From DATMER01 sp963844885 (GTDB taxonomy: Bacteria > Acidobacteriota > Thermoanaerobaculia > Multivoradales > UBA5704): a stretch of 64,000 nucleotides of DNA. A model generated the notes under the pieces. That model was not told the DNA's origin. It did not search any database and saw nothing but the letters and a program-made list of their open reading frames with translations. Within the stretch, counting starts at the first letter, position 1. Each line of letters starts with the position of its first letter. Location: positions 186,001 to 250,000 of the forward strand of contig CAWJQA010000020.1 in assembly GCA_963844885.1 (NCBI GenBank). Reading direction: 5' to 3'. Of the stretch, positions 52,358 through 61,415 are shown piece after piece. The translations under genes were made by a program, and so were the position numbers.

Positions 52358-52422
52358 GGGGGATCTCGACTTGACCCCCCTTTCTTCCGCCGATAGATCC
52401 GGGAGCAACGGCTCGGCCTCTC

Positions 52423-52668
52423 CGGTCCGGGCGGTTCCTGTGTGATTTCAACCACGACGGAGCCCCGGAGGCTGACCTTGCCTTCGGCCTGCCCGGCGAC
52501 ACGCCTCTCCTCGGCGACTTCGACGGCGACGGCCTTGACGACCCCTGTGTCTACCGCGACGGCCGGTTCCTGTGCGACACGGCGCACGATGGCGGAGAGG
52601 CGGAGGGAGCTCTGACCTTCGGCGGCACGGGCTCGGTTCCGCTTCTGGTCAATCTGGACGGAGTATAG
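52423..52668 (+). pseudogene. FG-GAP/VCBS repeat protein, C-terminal fragment
   Basis: An open frame with no start reads RFLCDFNHDGAPEADLAFGL, LGDFDGDGLDDPCVYRDGR, FLCDTAHDGGEAEGAL, then LLVNLDGV and TAG at 52666-52668. DFDGDGLDD is a calcium-binding FG-GAP/VCBS repeat as in secreted surface proteins. The rest of the gene is missing; its 5' side borders array D. Confidence 0.6.
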
Positions 52669-52739
52669 AGCCAGGAAACCTGCCGCGCAGCCAGTCGAGG
52701 GCGCTTCCGGAGCGATTCCGACACCGGCCAAGGTCGCCG

Positions 52740-53351
52740 TTCCGGCGGGTCGCCGACCGGCTGCGGAAAGACCAGGAAGCGATCAAGAGCAAGACGCTCA
52801 AGCAGGAGGAGGTTGACGGCGTTGTTGCCGAGAACATCCGCCATCTCCGGTCGCTCGTGCAGGAGGTAGGCTGGATCGACACTGCTCGCTTCGGGTCCAA
52901 GACCTCCTATGCGGCAGTGATTCTTGCGAAACATGGAGGCGACCTGCGCCTGCTGCTTGCGGCTCTTCCTTTCATCGAGAGGGATTTCAAGAAAGCAGGA
53001 GATGACGCCCAAGCGTTTGCGATCGTCTACGACGCCGTCCAACTCGATCTCGGCCGGAAGCAGCGCTTTGGCACTCAGATCCGGGGAGTCGGAGATGGCA
53101 AACCCTTTGTAGTGCCGCTGGAGGACCCTGGCCACGTCGATGAGCTCCGGAAGGAGATCGGGCTCCCTCCGCTTGCAGAGTACCTTTCGGTCGCCGGCAA
53201 GGTTCTTCAGATGGAAATCTCGATGCCGCCGGCCGACGACGCCCAGGGCAACTCCGCAAAGCCCCCGGAATTGAGCGATGGTTCCGGTGGCCGGCGAAAA
53301 AAAGAGGGGCGTGTACTCAGTGCGCGGTTCAGTCACTCTCCCGTAGAGTAG
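52740..53351 (+). CDS. DUF6624-like protein (start uncertain)
   Basis: The frame encodes LRSLVQEVGWIDTARFGSKTSYAAVILAKH (given in part), LAALPFIERDFKKAGDDAQAFAIVYDAV, KQRFGTQIRG, VVPLEDPGHVDELRKEIGLPPLAEYL. The order (GW...G, A..I..H, RFGTQ, PLEDP, R..IGLPPLxEY) fits the DUF6624 family of unknown function. No good ATG precedes it, and the 5' side overlaps an FG-GAP fragment in another frame, so it may be N-terminally truncated. The last 20 residues lie over GAAAAAAAGAGGGGCG, which resembles the terminator region at 59965, so the true end may be disturbed. Confidence 0.5.
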   Translation, partial: FRRVADRLRKDQEAIKSKTLKQEEVDGVVAENIRHLRSLVQEVGWIDTARFGSKTSYAAVILAKHGGDLRLLLAALPFIERDFKKAGDDAQAFAIVYDAVQLDLGRKQRFGTQIRGVGDGKPFVVPLEDPGHVDELRKEIGLPPLAEYLSVAGKVLQMEISMPPADDAQGNSAKPPELSDGSGGRRKKEGRVLSARFSHSPVE

Positions 53352-53353
53352 CC

Positions 53354-54067
53354 TCACACACCTGATCCTGTCTCCGCCAGCCAGGTAGCCGAAGCTGATA
53401 TCAGCTCCGAAGCTTCTGACACGAGGGCACTCAGCGGCAAACCTGTCGCGTCGATCCTGACCCAACTGCCATCGCTGAGGCACCGCAACTGTTGAAGAAC
53501 TTTCTCTTGATAGCAGACAAAATCCTCGGCACCACCGCCTGTATGACCATCCATCCTCCCCGACTCCGTCGCTGAGAACTTCGCTCTCCTCGTCACAGCA
53601 ATTCGTGGATCCACATCGACGAAGATCACCAGATTCGGGACGCTCAAGTGGCCGAAACTCGCCAGGACAGAGTGGCGATCAAAATCACTCTTGAGAAGAA
53701 AGCGCGCTGCAAACTTAAAGTACCAGTTGTCGATGATTACAAGTTTTCCTTCGTCCAAAAGCGGCTGCACCTTGCAGTGGTCCAGAATACTGAACCAAGA
53801 GCCGATCAGGTGGAACCAGTGGTGATCACCCCATTCCCAAAGCGGAGCCTCTGGAGGATAGTCCCAGAGCACTCGGCGCAGATCCTTCAGTCGCTCAACA
53901 AGATAAGGTTCCTGGAATCCTTCCACGCTCTTCTTGTCAATCAAAACGAAGTCCATGCCGCGCCGCCGAAGCTCTTCCGCGACCGAGAGGGCCAGGGTGG
54001 TCTTTCCGGCGGCATCGCCGCCCTCGAAGCAAACGAGAGCTCCTTTGCTACTCCTCTTTTGCCTCAT
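53354..54067 (-). CDS. Thymidylate-kinase-like P-loop kinase
   Basis: A 237-residue kinase: Walker A in VCFEGGDAAGKTTLALSVAEEL (residues ~13-34), LIDNWYFKFAARF-like DNWYFKF with a base-recognition region at ~115, and a DxD-type FVDVDPRIAVTRR lid region (~150-162). It resembles thymidylate kinase but lacks the classic DR(Y/W) and TxR motifs, so the substrate may differ. ATG at 54067 overlaps the stop of the nucleotidyltransferase gene by 4 bases. Visibly lower GC than most of the window. Confidence 0.65.
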   Translation of the reverse strand: MRQKRSSKGALVCFEGGDAAGKTTLALSVAEELRRRGMDFVLIDKKSVEGFQEPYLVERLKDLRRVLWDYPPEAPLWEWGDHHWFHLIGSWFSILDHCKVQPLLDEGKLVIIDNWYFKFAARFLLKSDFDRHSVLASFGHLSVPNLVIFVDVDPRIAVTRRAKFSATESGRMDGHTGGGAEDFVCYQEKVLQQLRCLSDGSWVRIDATGLPLSALVSEASELISASATWLAETGSGV

Positions 54068-55307
54068 GTCTGGCAGCCTCCCGGGCTTGGCTGGAGAATC
54101 GGAGAAAGTTGCACGGCGCCAAGCATTTTGGGAATGAAATCGCCCCAGTCGTGGCGCCTTGGGGTGCCCGTATTGAGAGGGCATAACGAGTCGAGGAAAT
54201 CTCCGGGCACCTTTCCCTCTGAAAGTTCTGAGATGTGCCAGAATACGTAATATAATGGAGGATGGAGCTTGTATTTGTTGGCGATATACAAAATTCTTTC
54301 CCAATCGATGCCATCATGATTGCGGAATATTACCAGCAACACGTCTATGAAAGATCTCATGACATACGCGCAGTTGAGATGCGATTCGCGATAAAAGCGA
54401 ACAGCCAGGTACCACGCGATATCAGTAAAGCCCTGCGCGAGGCATTCGCCCACCTCTGGAAAGTCGATTGCGCGGAGGTTGGACCAAGCATCTTCCAGAT
54501 CGAGTTCAGAGAGAGATGAATATGAACGTCATAGCCGATGACCAAGCGGTAGGCGTCGCGTAAGGGGGTCATGCGCCAATAGGACAAGCCTTCATCAATG
54601 GCATCCTTGAAAGGCAGCAAATCGGGGACGAGAACCACTTTGGAGAACTCCGCGAGCTCAATAGAGCCTTCCTCGAACTCGGCCCGTTCCAGATCAGAAA
54701 GCGGCATTATCTCAAAACGATCTTTGTCTAGCTTGCCCTGGGTAAAGCCCTGGCGCTGGAAGACGTTCACCACCTTTGGCACATCGGCAGGCCGTACCAG
54801 AATATCAATGTCGCCCATGGTCCGGGGAAACATCTTTTGATACATCGCGAGATCGAGATCCGCGCCTTTTATCAGGACGACCGGAACATCGCTGTTTGCA
54901 AGCGACTCCATAACAGGCCTGAGATGCTTATAGTGCTCGCTGGATATTATCCGGAATACCTCCGATAGCTTTGCAGGCAGATCGCCCAGGCCAAGATCAT
55001 GGGAACGTGAGAACACGTCGAGCATAGGCATCATCTTCTCGCGGATGGCTCTCTTCACCAAAGCTTCGCGAAACTGGTCAGGATTAGCCTGGGGAATGCC
55101 AGTTCTTGCAATTGCAAAAGCTCTGCCGGTGGCAGCCCACAGACCAGCTTGCAGTAGAGTTCTTCCCACTTCGGGACTTGACAGTGAAAAATCTTGGCTC
55201 GTCAAAAGATCTCCAGTGCCCGGAGGGGATGTGCTCAGCGGACCGAAGTCCTCCCCCGCTTGGCTATTTTCCGCATCTGTGGAATACTGATCTCCGTTGA
55301 TTGACAC
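54064..55307 (-). CDS. Nucleotidyltransferase-family protein (PF14907-like; one frameshift as read)
   Basis: About 410 residues over a frame change near 54495. The active-site region is VVLIKGADLDLAMYQKMFPR then MGDIDILVRPADVPKVVNVF, the G(A/T)D...R.x.D.D.LV pattern of the NTP_transf_5 family. The second frame continues LEDAWSNLRAIDFPEVGE, TDIAWYLAVRFYRESHL and HPPLYYVFWHISEL, as expected for the family's C-terminal helices. These proteins occur next to RiPP and polysaccharide genes; a substrate is not known. The start is uncertain (GTG at 55307). Coupled to the kinase gene; divergent from the small secreted peptide gene. Confidence 0.65.
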
Positions 55308-55581
55308 GCGCTCTTGGCTATTATAAGCTCTTAGCGCGATTTTGGAAAGCAGTATCAGCGTCACTCTTCGAAAGCACAAGGGTCTGCCTCTGCTACTGTG
55401 GCATAGATCCTGAGAAGGCTCCTTATTGGAGTGGGCGTCGGGTGCCGGAGGCGCATGGGGCCGGGGGCGCTCCACCGCCTGAAACACTTCGAAGTTTTTC
55501 CCCACTCCTCTCGGGGCCCTGCTTCAAACAGTCCACTCAAGCTACCGATTCGGGTGGCTTACATACGAAAGGGGTAAATGC

Positions 55582-55800
55582 ATGAAGAAGGTAAAGATTG
55601 CGGTCCTCGCGATCGCCTGCCTCGCGATGTTGATCTCGATGGCTCCGCTCGTTGCCGTGGATGAACAGGACTATACGCCTGGCGGCTCTGGTGGTGGCAG
55701 CGGCGCTACTTGGAGGGTGACGTGCAACTACAACGGGTATGAGCAGCTCGTCTCGAAGAGCTGCTCGAGCGGCGGCAACCAGACGTGCAGTTGCCCGTAG
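55582..55800 (+). CDS. Small secreted Cys-containing peptide
   Basis: A 72-residue peptide. The signal sequence MKKVKIAVLAIACLAMLISM (to about residue 26, ending PLVA) is followed by VDEQDYTPGGSGGGSGATW and a compact C-terminus with four Cys (VTCNYNGYEQ, KSCSS, QTCSCP). RBS AAAGGGGT lies before the ATG. It is the first gene of a group with a propeller lipoprotein, a thioredoxin-fold membrane protein and an ABC permease. The disposition recalls Bacteroidetes NVEALA-type peptides next to propeller proteins, but the sequence differs. Function unknown. Confidence 0.7.
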   Translation: MKKVKIAVLAIACLAMLISMAPLVAVDEQDYTPGGSGGGSGATWRVTCNYNGYEQLVSKSCSSGGNQTCSCP

Positions 55801-55829
55801 AGCTTTTGCTCGTGGAATAAACGAAGAAG

Positions 55830-55855
55830 CAGCTCGGCCGCGTTTGGCCGGGCTG
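55830..55855 (+). terminator. Hairpin after the small peptide gene
   Basis: CAGCTCGGCC and GGCCGGGCTG pair over 10 bp (one G-T) around a 6-base loop, 30 bases after the peptide stop and before the lipoprotein RBS. No T-run; partial termination would give more peptide than downstream protein. Confidence 0.4.
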
Positions 55856-55873
55856 CCTTCCCCGGGAGGCTTC

Positions 55874-56935
55874 ATGAAACTTCGAACAACCTCGGAATAC
55901 CTCCTCTTAACGGCATTGGCGGTTCTGGTGGCCTGCACTGGTGATGAATCCTCCGGTTCACCGGTTAGGCTGCTTCATACGACAAGGCTGGAGGCGTTAC
56001 CTTTTGTCTCTTCCCAGCCCTCTTTTTCACTTCGCTGGCCGGCATTTCTCCTAGCGGATGCAGCCGACCGTTATCTTTGGGGGGAGGGTCGGCAAGTTCT
56101 TGAAATTGAAGCTCCGAGGACTGGCCCGGTCATCGCAAAGCCGGAGGAGTCGAACTTTACACGGGGCCTCGATAAGCTGATCGCGGCAGCGCGGACTTCG
56201 GAAGGGACGTTGGTGGTCCTGGATGTGTCCGGCCGGGTCGCGGTCCACAGTCCAGACGGACAGATGTGGAAGTTCGAGACTCAACTGGCGAATGAACCAG
56301 GGAACCTTGCGATCACGAAGGATCGGATTTATCTCCTTCTCCAAGGTCAGTCGAGGACAGGCAGTGCCGTGGCTGCGTATACCTTCTCAGGCTCCGAAAT
56401 CGGTCAGTGGGGAGAAATGCCTGCCGACGGGATCATCCAGGCCAACCTCCGGGGAGGCGGGATCGCCGCGTGTCCGGATGGTTCGATCTTCTACAGCTAC
56501 ATCAACAGCCCACAGATCCTTAAACTCCAAAACGATGAGAAGAAGAGTGTGCGGTTTCTGGGAAAAGCGGACAGTTCCTTTGATGTGATCTCCAAAAGCA
56601 GGATCTTCCGAGCAGCCGAGGAGGGGATGAGATCAGGCTCGCCGGGCCCTCTGGTAAAGCTCGGCCTGGGTGGCAGTCGAGTGATGGCTCTCGCGTGCTC
56701 GAAGGAGGGCCTGTTGTTCCGCCAGGTTGCTGTGCCGGCCGGGAAAGGTTCCTACGTTGAGGTTTGGGATCCAGTCTCCTCAGCTCTAGTAGGAACTATT
56801 CCCAAGGTAGATGGAGTACTCATGGACGTCAGCGGCCATACTCTTTATCTCGGGACATCCGAAGGCAATAAGTTCGTACTCTATCGCGTCGGCTTTCGTC
56901 TCGAACCTTTTCGATCCGGGAAGGAGGCTGTCTGA
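55874..56935 (+). CDS. Six-bladed beta-propeller lipoprotein
   Basis: A 353-residue protein with a lipoprotein signal (LLLTALAVLVAC, lipobox VLVAC, about residue 21). The mature part has propeller strands with spacing typical of 6-bladed NHL/SMP-30-like folds (GTLVVLDVSGRVAVHSPDGQM, AITKDRIYLLLQ, IAACPDGSIFYSY, DVSGHTLYLGTSEG). No catalytic motif seen. ATG at 55874 follows CCCGGGAGG. The stop overlaps the next gene's ATG. Its role with the small peptide (binding, export or anchoring) is inference. Confidence 0.65.
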   Translation: MKLRTTSEYLLLTALAVLVACTGDESSGSPVRLLHTTRLEALPFVSSQPSFSLRWPAFLLADAADRYLWGEGRQVLEIEAPRTGPVIAKPEESNFTRGLDKLIAAARTSEGTLVVLDVSGRVAVHSPDGQMWKFETQLANEPGNLAITKDRIYLLLQGQSRTGSAVAAYTFSGSEIGQWGEMPADGIIQANLRGGGIAACPDGSIFYSYINSPQILKLQNDEKKSVRFLGKADSSFDVISKSRIFRAAEEGMRSGSPGPLVKLGLGGSRVMALACSKEGLLFRQVAVPAGKGSYVEVWDPVSSALVGTIPKVDGVLMDVSGHTLYLGTSEGNKFVLYRVGFRLEPFRSGKEAV

Positions 56936-57525
56936 TGGAGAGGGCGTTGTGGTTCTTCGTAATAGCTCTGCTGGCAGTGGACATCACCTTGATGGTCCAG
57001 CGAAGGCAGGCCGACGAGAGATTTCAGAACCTGCAAAGGAAAACTTCGGTCACTGAGGCCAATGTGAAGTACGCCATCGAAGAGGAGACTATCCTGACCG
57101 GCGTCGGAGCCGTTCCAGCGGCATTTCCTCGTATCCGCTTGGCCGAGTCGGCCGGCGACACGGTCCAGTTCGTCCTGCTAGCGAGCGTCAACGACTGCAC
57201 GAACTCCATTGAGGACGAGGTAGTAAAGTTGAATGAGCTCTCTCTGCGGAAATCCAGTAAGATTGATGGGATTCAGGGGTTCTTCGTGGACGAAGATCAA
57301 CGCCAAAAGGCTAATACGTTCATCAACCATCTTTCTCCAGCCCCGGTTTTCCCCATGTCGGTGAAAAATGCTATTGCGCAGTTGCCGGAGGCAACGACGC
57401 CGCTGGTGCTGGTCCTTCGGTCCCGGGACGGGAAGATCCTCGACGCTCATAAGCCAATTCCGGAAAACCTGATTAAGCGTGATGCATTCTATACCCGATG
57501 GACCGCTGCTTTGGGAATGATTTGA
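56935..57525 (+). CDS. Single-span membrane protein with thioredoxin-like domain
   Basis: A 196-residue protein with an N-terminal helix (ALWFFVIALLAVDITLMVQ) and a domain resembling TlpA/AhpC-type thioredoxin folds: VQFVLLASVNDCTNSIEDEV with a single Cys where CxxC would be (DCTNS), FFVDEDQRQ, and a cis-Pro-like ATTPLVLVLRSRDGKIL. With only one Cys it cannot be a standard disulphide reductase. Such proteins accompany propeller lipoproteins and small secreted peptides. Start overlaps the upstream stop; stop overlaps the permease start by 1 base. Confidence 0.55.
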   Translation: MERALWFFVIALLAVDITLMVQRRQADERFQNLQRKTSVTEANVKYAIEEETILTGVGAVPAAFPRIRLAESAGDTVQFVLLASVNDCTNSIEDEVVKLNELSLRKSSKIDGIQGFFVDEDQRQKANTFINHLSPAPVFPMSVKNAIAQLPEATTPLVLVLRSRDGKILDAHKPIPENLIKRDAFYTRWTAALGMI

Positions 57526-59939
57526 TGAGCTCACTGATCCAGGATCTCCGGCAGAGTCTTCGTCTCCTGGTGAAGAGTCCCGGCTTCACGACTGTCGCGG
57601 TCTTGACCCTCGCTCTCGCTCTCGGCGCCAACACGGCGGTGTTCAGCGTGATGAACGGCGTCCTGCTGCGGGTGTTGCCCTATCCGGATTCCGGCCGGAT
57701 CGTGGATGTGTCGATTCTGATGCCCGCCAGCGGCGGTCAACCGGAAGGTAAGGCTCTCCTTGACCCGCAGAGACTCGATGCCTGGCAGGCACGCACCCGA
57801 TCTCTCGAGGAGCTTGCCGCGTATCGCACACAGCTTTTCACTCTGAGCCATCCGGGCGACCCTGAGCGGCTGGCCGGCGCCAGCGTCTCTCCCTCGCTCT
57901 TCTCCCTACTCCGTGTGGTTCCAGCCGTGGGGCGCACGTTCGACCCGGCCGAGCAGAAGCCCGGATCGGACAGGGTTGTCGTCTTGAGCTACGAGCTCTG
58001 GCAGCGCCGCTTTCAAGGGGATGCGCGGCTCCTCGGCACGGCCATTACCTTGGATGGCGAGCCTCACACTGTTATCGGAGTCATGCCCGAAGGCTTCTTC
58101 TTCCCGACGCACGGCGTCGATCTCTGGAAGCCTCTAGCCCTGCGACCGCCGATCGCGGCAACGGTCGACGCCATCCAAAGCGAGTACCTGCCGGCGGTCG
58201 CCCGGCTGAAGGACGGAGCTTCCCTCGTGCAAGCCGAGACCGAAGCGGAGGAGATCTTCCGCAGGCTGCCGTCGGCGGATGGGCCGCTCGCGGGCAAGGT
58301 ACGACTCGTTCCCCTGCGCGAAGCCATGGTGGCGGGTGTGCGCCCCGCTCTTCTGGTGGTCTCCTCGGCGGTCGGCCTCGTGCTGCTCATCGCCTGTGTG
58401 AACGTCACGAACCTGCTCCTCGCGAGGAGCTCCACGAGGCGCCGGGAGATGGCAATCCGCAGCGCCATGGGCGGCGGGCGAGGCCGGCTCGTGCGCCAGA
58501 TGCTCACCGAAAGCACCGTGCTGAGCCTCGCCGGAGGGATCGCCGGGATGCTCGTCGCCGGATGGACCCACCACCTGCTCCTTCGGCTCCTCCCCAGAGA
58601 GATTCCGCGTCTCGAAGACATCCAGCTCGACGCCCGGGTCTTCCTGTTCGCCTTCGCGCTTTCCCTGGTGACAGGGCTCCTGCTGGGCCTGCCGCCTGCT
58701 CTGCGAGGCGCAAGGCCTGGTCTGGTCCAGGATCTCCACGGCGCTGTCGCCGAACCTCCGCAGGGCTCGCGATCTCGCGACCTTCTGGTTGTGGCCGAGG
58801 TGGCTCTGGCTTGCGTCCTGCTGGTCGGCGCCGGGTTGCTCGTCCGGAGCTTCCTCCATCTCATGGGAATCGAGCCGGGATACGAGCCGGACCATGTGCT
58901 GACGGCGACCATCGATCTGGACCCGGCCCGGTACGGCGCTCCGGGGCAGACCGGAACGTTCTGCGACGAGCTCCTCGACCGGCTCCAAAAGAACGGAAAG
59001 GTGCAAGCGGCCGGAATCGTGAGCTTCGCACCTCTGGCACCGGGTTTCTCGTTGACCAGCCTGGAAGTCGTGGGCCAGCCCCCCGGACGGACCCTGGCGG
59101 TGCCTCAGATGACAAGCCCGGGGTACATGGAGGCGATAGGGCTGCGGCTGTCGGAAGGCCGATGGCTGACGGCTCAGGATCATGCGATGGAGGCTCCCGT
59201 GGCCGTGGTCAACGAGACCTTTGTTCGGCGGCACATCCAGGGGCCGGCAGTCCTCGGACGGCGGCTCAACGTGGGCTCGGCGTCGCTCAAGATCGTCGGC
59301 GTCATCCAGGACGTGCGCCTCCTGGGATTGAGCGCGGATCCCAAGCCGGAGCTGTTCACCTCCTACCGGCACGCGGAGGCGATCTCCGGCGCCAGCCCTG
59401 AGCGGATGACCCTCGTGATCCGCACCCGCGAAGACCCTCTGGCCCTGGTGCCCACCCTGCGAACGCTGGTCCTCAGCCTCGACCCCGGCCTCGTCCTGGA
59501 GGATGTCGGCACGATGAATAACAAACTTTCGGCCTCCGTGGCCCAGCCACGCTTCTACGCGATTCTTCTGGCGGCTTTCGCCGCTCTGTCCCTGATGCTC
59601 GCTTCGGCAGGGGTCTATGGTGTCCTTTCTTATTCAGTGGCCCGGCAGACCCACTCCATCGGTGTGCGCAGAGCGCTCGGCGCCGTGTCGGGCGACATCC
59701 TGGCCATGGTCTTGCGAAAAGGCGTCGCCCTGGTCCTTCTGGGACTTGGGATCGGATTGGCCGCGGCGGCTGGAGCAACCCGGCTTCTCGCAGGGCTCTT
59801 GTTCGGCCTCACGGCGACGGACCTTTTGTCGTACGTTTTGGCGGCCCTCGCTCTGGTCGCCGCCGCGCTCCTCGCCTGCTACCTGCCGGCGCGACGTGCC
59901 ATGCTGATCGATCCCATGGAGGCGATCCGGTACGAGTAG
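57525..59939 (+). CDS. ADOP-type ABC transporter permease (MacB/FtsX-like, duplicated)
   Basis: An 804-residue permease of the acidobacterial duplicated orphan permease type: N-terminal DLRQSLRLLVKSPGFTTVAVL then LALALGANTAVFSV, periplasmic MacB-PCD domain (GDPERLAGASVSPSLFSLLRV, RVVVLSYELWQRRF), FtsX half 1 (LLLIACVNVTNLLLARSSTR, RREMAIRSAMG), second periplasmic domain, and FtsX half 2 (LSLMLASAGVYGVLSYSVAR, SIGVRRALGA) ending LPARRAMLIDPMEAIRYE. No ATPase is adjacent, so it is an orphan. Translation is coupled to the upstream gene. Expected in efflux or in export of a lipoprotein or peptide. Confidence 0.9.
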   Translation: MSSLIQDLRQSLRLLVKSPGFTTVAVLTLALALGANTAVFSVMNGVLLRVLPYPDSGRIVDVSILMPASGGQPEGKALLDPQRLDAWQARTRSLEELAAYRTQLFTLSHPGDPERLAGASVSPSLFSLLRVVPAVGRTFDPAEQKPGSDRVVVLSYELWQRRFQGDARLLGTAITLDGEPHTVIGVMPEGFFFPTHGVDLWKPLALRPPIAATVDAIQSEYLPAVARLKDGASLVQAETEAEEIFRRLPSADGPLAGKVRLVPLREAMVAGVRPALLVVSSAVGLVLLIACVNVTNLLLARSSTRRREMAIRSAMGGGRGRLVRQMLTESTVLSLAGGIAGMLVAGWTHHLLLRLLPREIPRLEDIQLDARVFLFAFALSLVTGLLLGLPPALRGARPGLVQDLHGAVAEPPQGSRSRDLLVVAEVALACVLLVGAGLLVRSFLHLMGIEPGYEPDHVLTATIDLDPARYGAPGQTGTFCDELLDRLQKNGKVQAAGIVSFAPLAPGFSLTSLEVVGQPPGRTLAVPQMTSPGYMEAIGLRLSEGRWLTAQDHAMEAPVAVVNETFVRRHIQGPAVLGRRLNVGSASLKIVGVIQDVRLLGLSADPKPELFTSYRHAEAISGASPERMTLVIRTREDPLALVPTLRTLVLSLDPGLVLEDVGTMNNKLSASVAQPRFYAILLAAFAALSLMLASAGVYGVLSYSVARQTHSIGVRRALGAVSGDILAMVLRKGVALVLLGLGIGLAAAAGATRLLAGLLFGLTATDLLSYVLAALALVAAALLACYLPARRAMLIDPMEAIRYE

Positions 59940-59964
59940 GCTTCAGCGCCGCCGCCGACAGACG

Positions 59965-59992
59965 AAAAAGAGGGGCGTGCCAGGCACGCCCC
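59965..59992 (-). terminator. Intrinsic terminator for the minus strand
   Basis: Hairpin GGGGCGTGC-cag-GCACGCCCC with perfect 9-bp arms (59972-59992). Read on the minus strand it is followed by CTCTTTTTCG, a T-run. It lies 30 bases past the end of the minus-strand fragment at 60022. Confidence 0.7.
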
Positions 59993-60021
59993 GATCCTTC
60001 CAGCCAGATGTGATCTTGTGG

Positions 60022-60243
60022 CTACTCGTTGGTGGGGGCCGCCGTCTCGGCCGGCGGCGGGGGCGGGGTGGGGTTTTCCGGCTGCTTCCGGCCCGACCGG
60101 CCGCGGAAGGGGTTGAGCCCGAATTCCGTCAGATTCTCGGACCGGCTGCCGTAGAACTGCTTGAGGCCCTGGCGCAGCATCGTGGCCAGACGCTGGCCGT
60201 CTCCGATCTTGCTCCGGACATCCTGGGAGGACTGCTGGGCTCA
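60022..60243 (-). pseudogene. Fragment of a conserved hypothetical protein
   Basis: A frame without start reads QQSSQDVRSKIGDGQRLATM, LRQGLKQFYGSRSENLTEFG, LNPFRGRSGRKQPENPTPPP and ends ETAAPTNE. The pattern GxRLAxMLRxGLKxxYGxRSExLxEFGLxPxR followed by a Pro/Ala tail is common in small acidobacterial proteins of unknown function. A possible frame-shifted 5' part (LGQTALALS) precedes it near 60250. Nothing is supported in 60250-60477. Confidence 0.45.
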
Positions 60244-60477
60244 ACGCCAGCGCGGTCTGGCCCAGCCGGTGCCGCGCCCGGCTCGGCCTGGAGGGCGACG
60301 CCCGCTCGGCTGCGCTGCACCCAACACTTGACTGGAAAACTCAGTTCACGGTAAACTACCCCCAACTACGCTATCACCAGTCGTGCGATGATGGGGTACG
60401 ACTTGGTGTAGGTGGTTGCTCGGCAGCATGTCCAGCGGACACCAGGGCGAAACCGGTAAGCCACTTGCCTGCCTTGA

Positions 60478-60813
60478 GGAGTTGCAGATTCGTATGGTGC
60501 GGACGTCGAGCCAGTCCTCGACCTCCTTCGCTTTTTTCCTCTGCCCGACGTCAGCTTCTTTCTTCACGTTGCGCCGACCATCGCCCATGCGAGGCTGGTC
60601 AAGCGCCATGAACCACCAATCCACGCGCTGGAAAGTCTCGACCACCTAAAGACTTTGGCTGGCGCCTATCATGAGGTGTTCGCCCGTCTCGCTTGGCGGC
60701 CTATAGTGCTGGCTGCCGAGGTCGACTTGGAGCAGGCGGTTCGTACGATTCTGGCGGTGCCCCAGGGATCGGCCGCCGCGCCGGGGCCGGGCCAAGGAGA
60801 GTGGAGATGCTGA
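60478..60813 (+). pseudogene. C-terminal part of a thymidylate-kinase-like protein
   Basis: A frame open from the TGA at 60475 reads PVLDLLRFFPLPDVSFFLHV, APTIAHARLVKRHE, HALESLDHLKTLAGAYHEVF and stops at 60811-60813. This is the second half of a thymidylate-kinase-like protein (LPxPDxxxxLxVxPxxAxxRxxxR then a helix with L..L...Y). No N-terminal half with Walker A is visible in any frame just upstream, so it is truncated or heavily frameshifted. The stop overlaps the ATG of the NUDIX gene (ATGCTGA), so the two were once translated together. Confidence 0.55.
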
Positions 60814-61415
60814 AACCCTGGCACGTTGTCGCCAGCACAAACACCCACGTTGACTCCTGGCTCAAGGTGCGGAGCGATACCTGCCTCCGGGCGGATGGGC
60901 ACCTCATCACGCCCTACTACGTGCTGGAGTATCCAGATTGGGCAAACGTGGTTGCGCTGACGCCATCACTCGAGATTGTCCTTGTCCGCCAATACCGCCA
61001 CGCCGTGTCCGAGATCCTGCTGGAGTTGCCATGCGGCGCACTCGCGCCTCACGGGGAGGACCCAGTCTCTGGAGCCGCACGCGAGTTGCAGGAGGAGACC
61101 GGCTATGTTGCCGCGGAGCTTGTCCAAGTCGGCAAGGCCCATGTCAATCCCGCCACTCACAACAACACTTCCTGGACCGTTCTCGCTATCGGCGCTCATA
61201 AGCTCGGCGGTCTGCGGCTCGACGCGAACGAGGAAATCGAGGTTATTCTCGCCGACCTCCTCAATTTCGTCTCGCTCGTCACTCGCGGCGAGCAGCCGTT
61301 GCAGGGTATGCATATGGCCACTCTGTGGATGGCCTTACATTGGATCACCCGCTCACAGCGCCCCGACCTTGAGTTCCTGCGCCGTCGCCTCATCGACTCA
61401 GGTTGCTTGGCATGA
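60807..61415 (+). CDS. NUDIX hydrolase
   Basis: A 202-residue pyrophosphohydrolase of ADP-ribose-pyrophosphatase type. The Nudix box is GEDPVSGAARELQEETGYVA (about residues 84-103), and IVLVRQYRHAVSEILLELPCGAL just before it is the usual ADPRP strand with the substrate Glu. The N-terminal LKPWHVVASTNTHVDSWLKV is a small beta domain that aids dimerisation. ATG at 60807 overlaps the upstream kinase fragment. Substrate unknown (ADP-ribose, or a sugar/purine nucleotide). The next 200 bases (61416-61617) show no gene. Confidence 0.85.
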   Translation: MLKPWHVVASTNTHVDSWLKVRSDTCLRADGHLITPYYVLEYPDWANVVALTPSLEIVLVRQYRHAVSEILLELPCGALAPHGEDPVSGAARELQEETGYVAAELVQVGKAHVNPATHNNTSWTVLAIGAHKLGGLRLDANEEIEVILADLLNFVSLVTRGEQPLQGMHMATLWMALHWITRSQRPDLEFLRRRLIDSGCLA

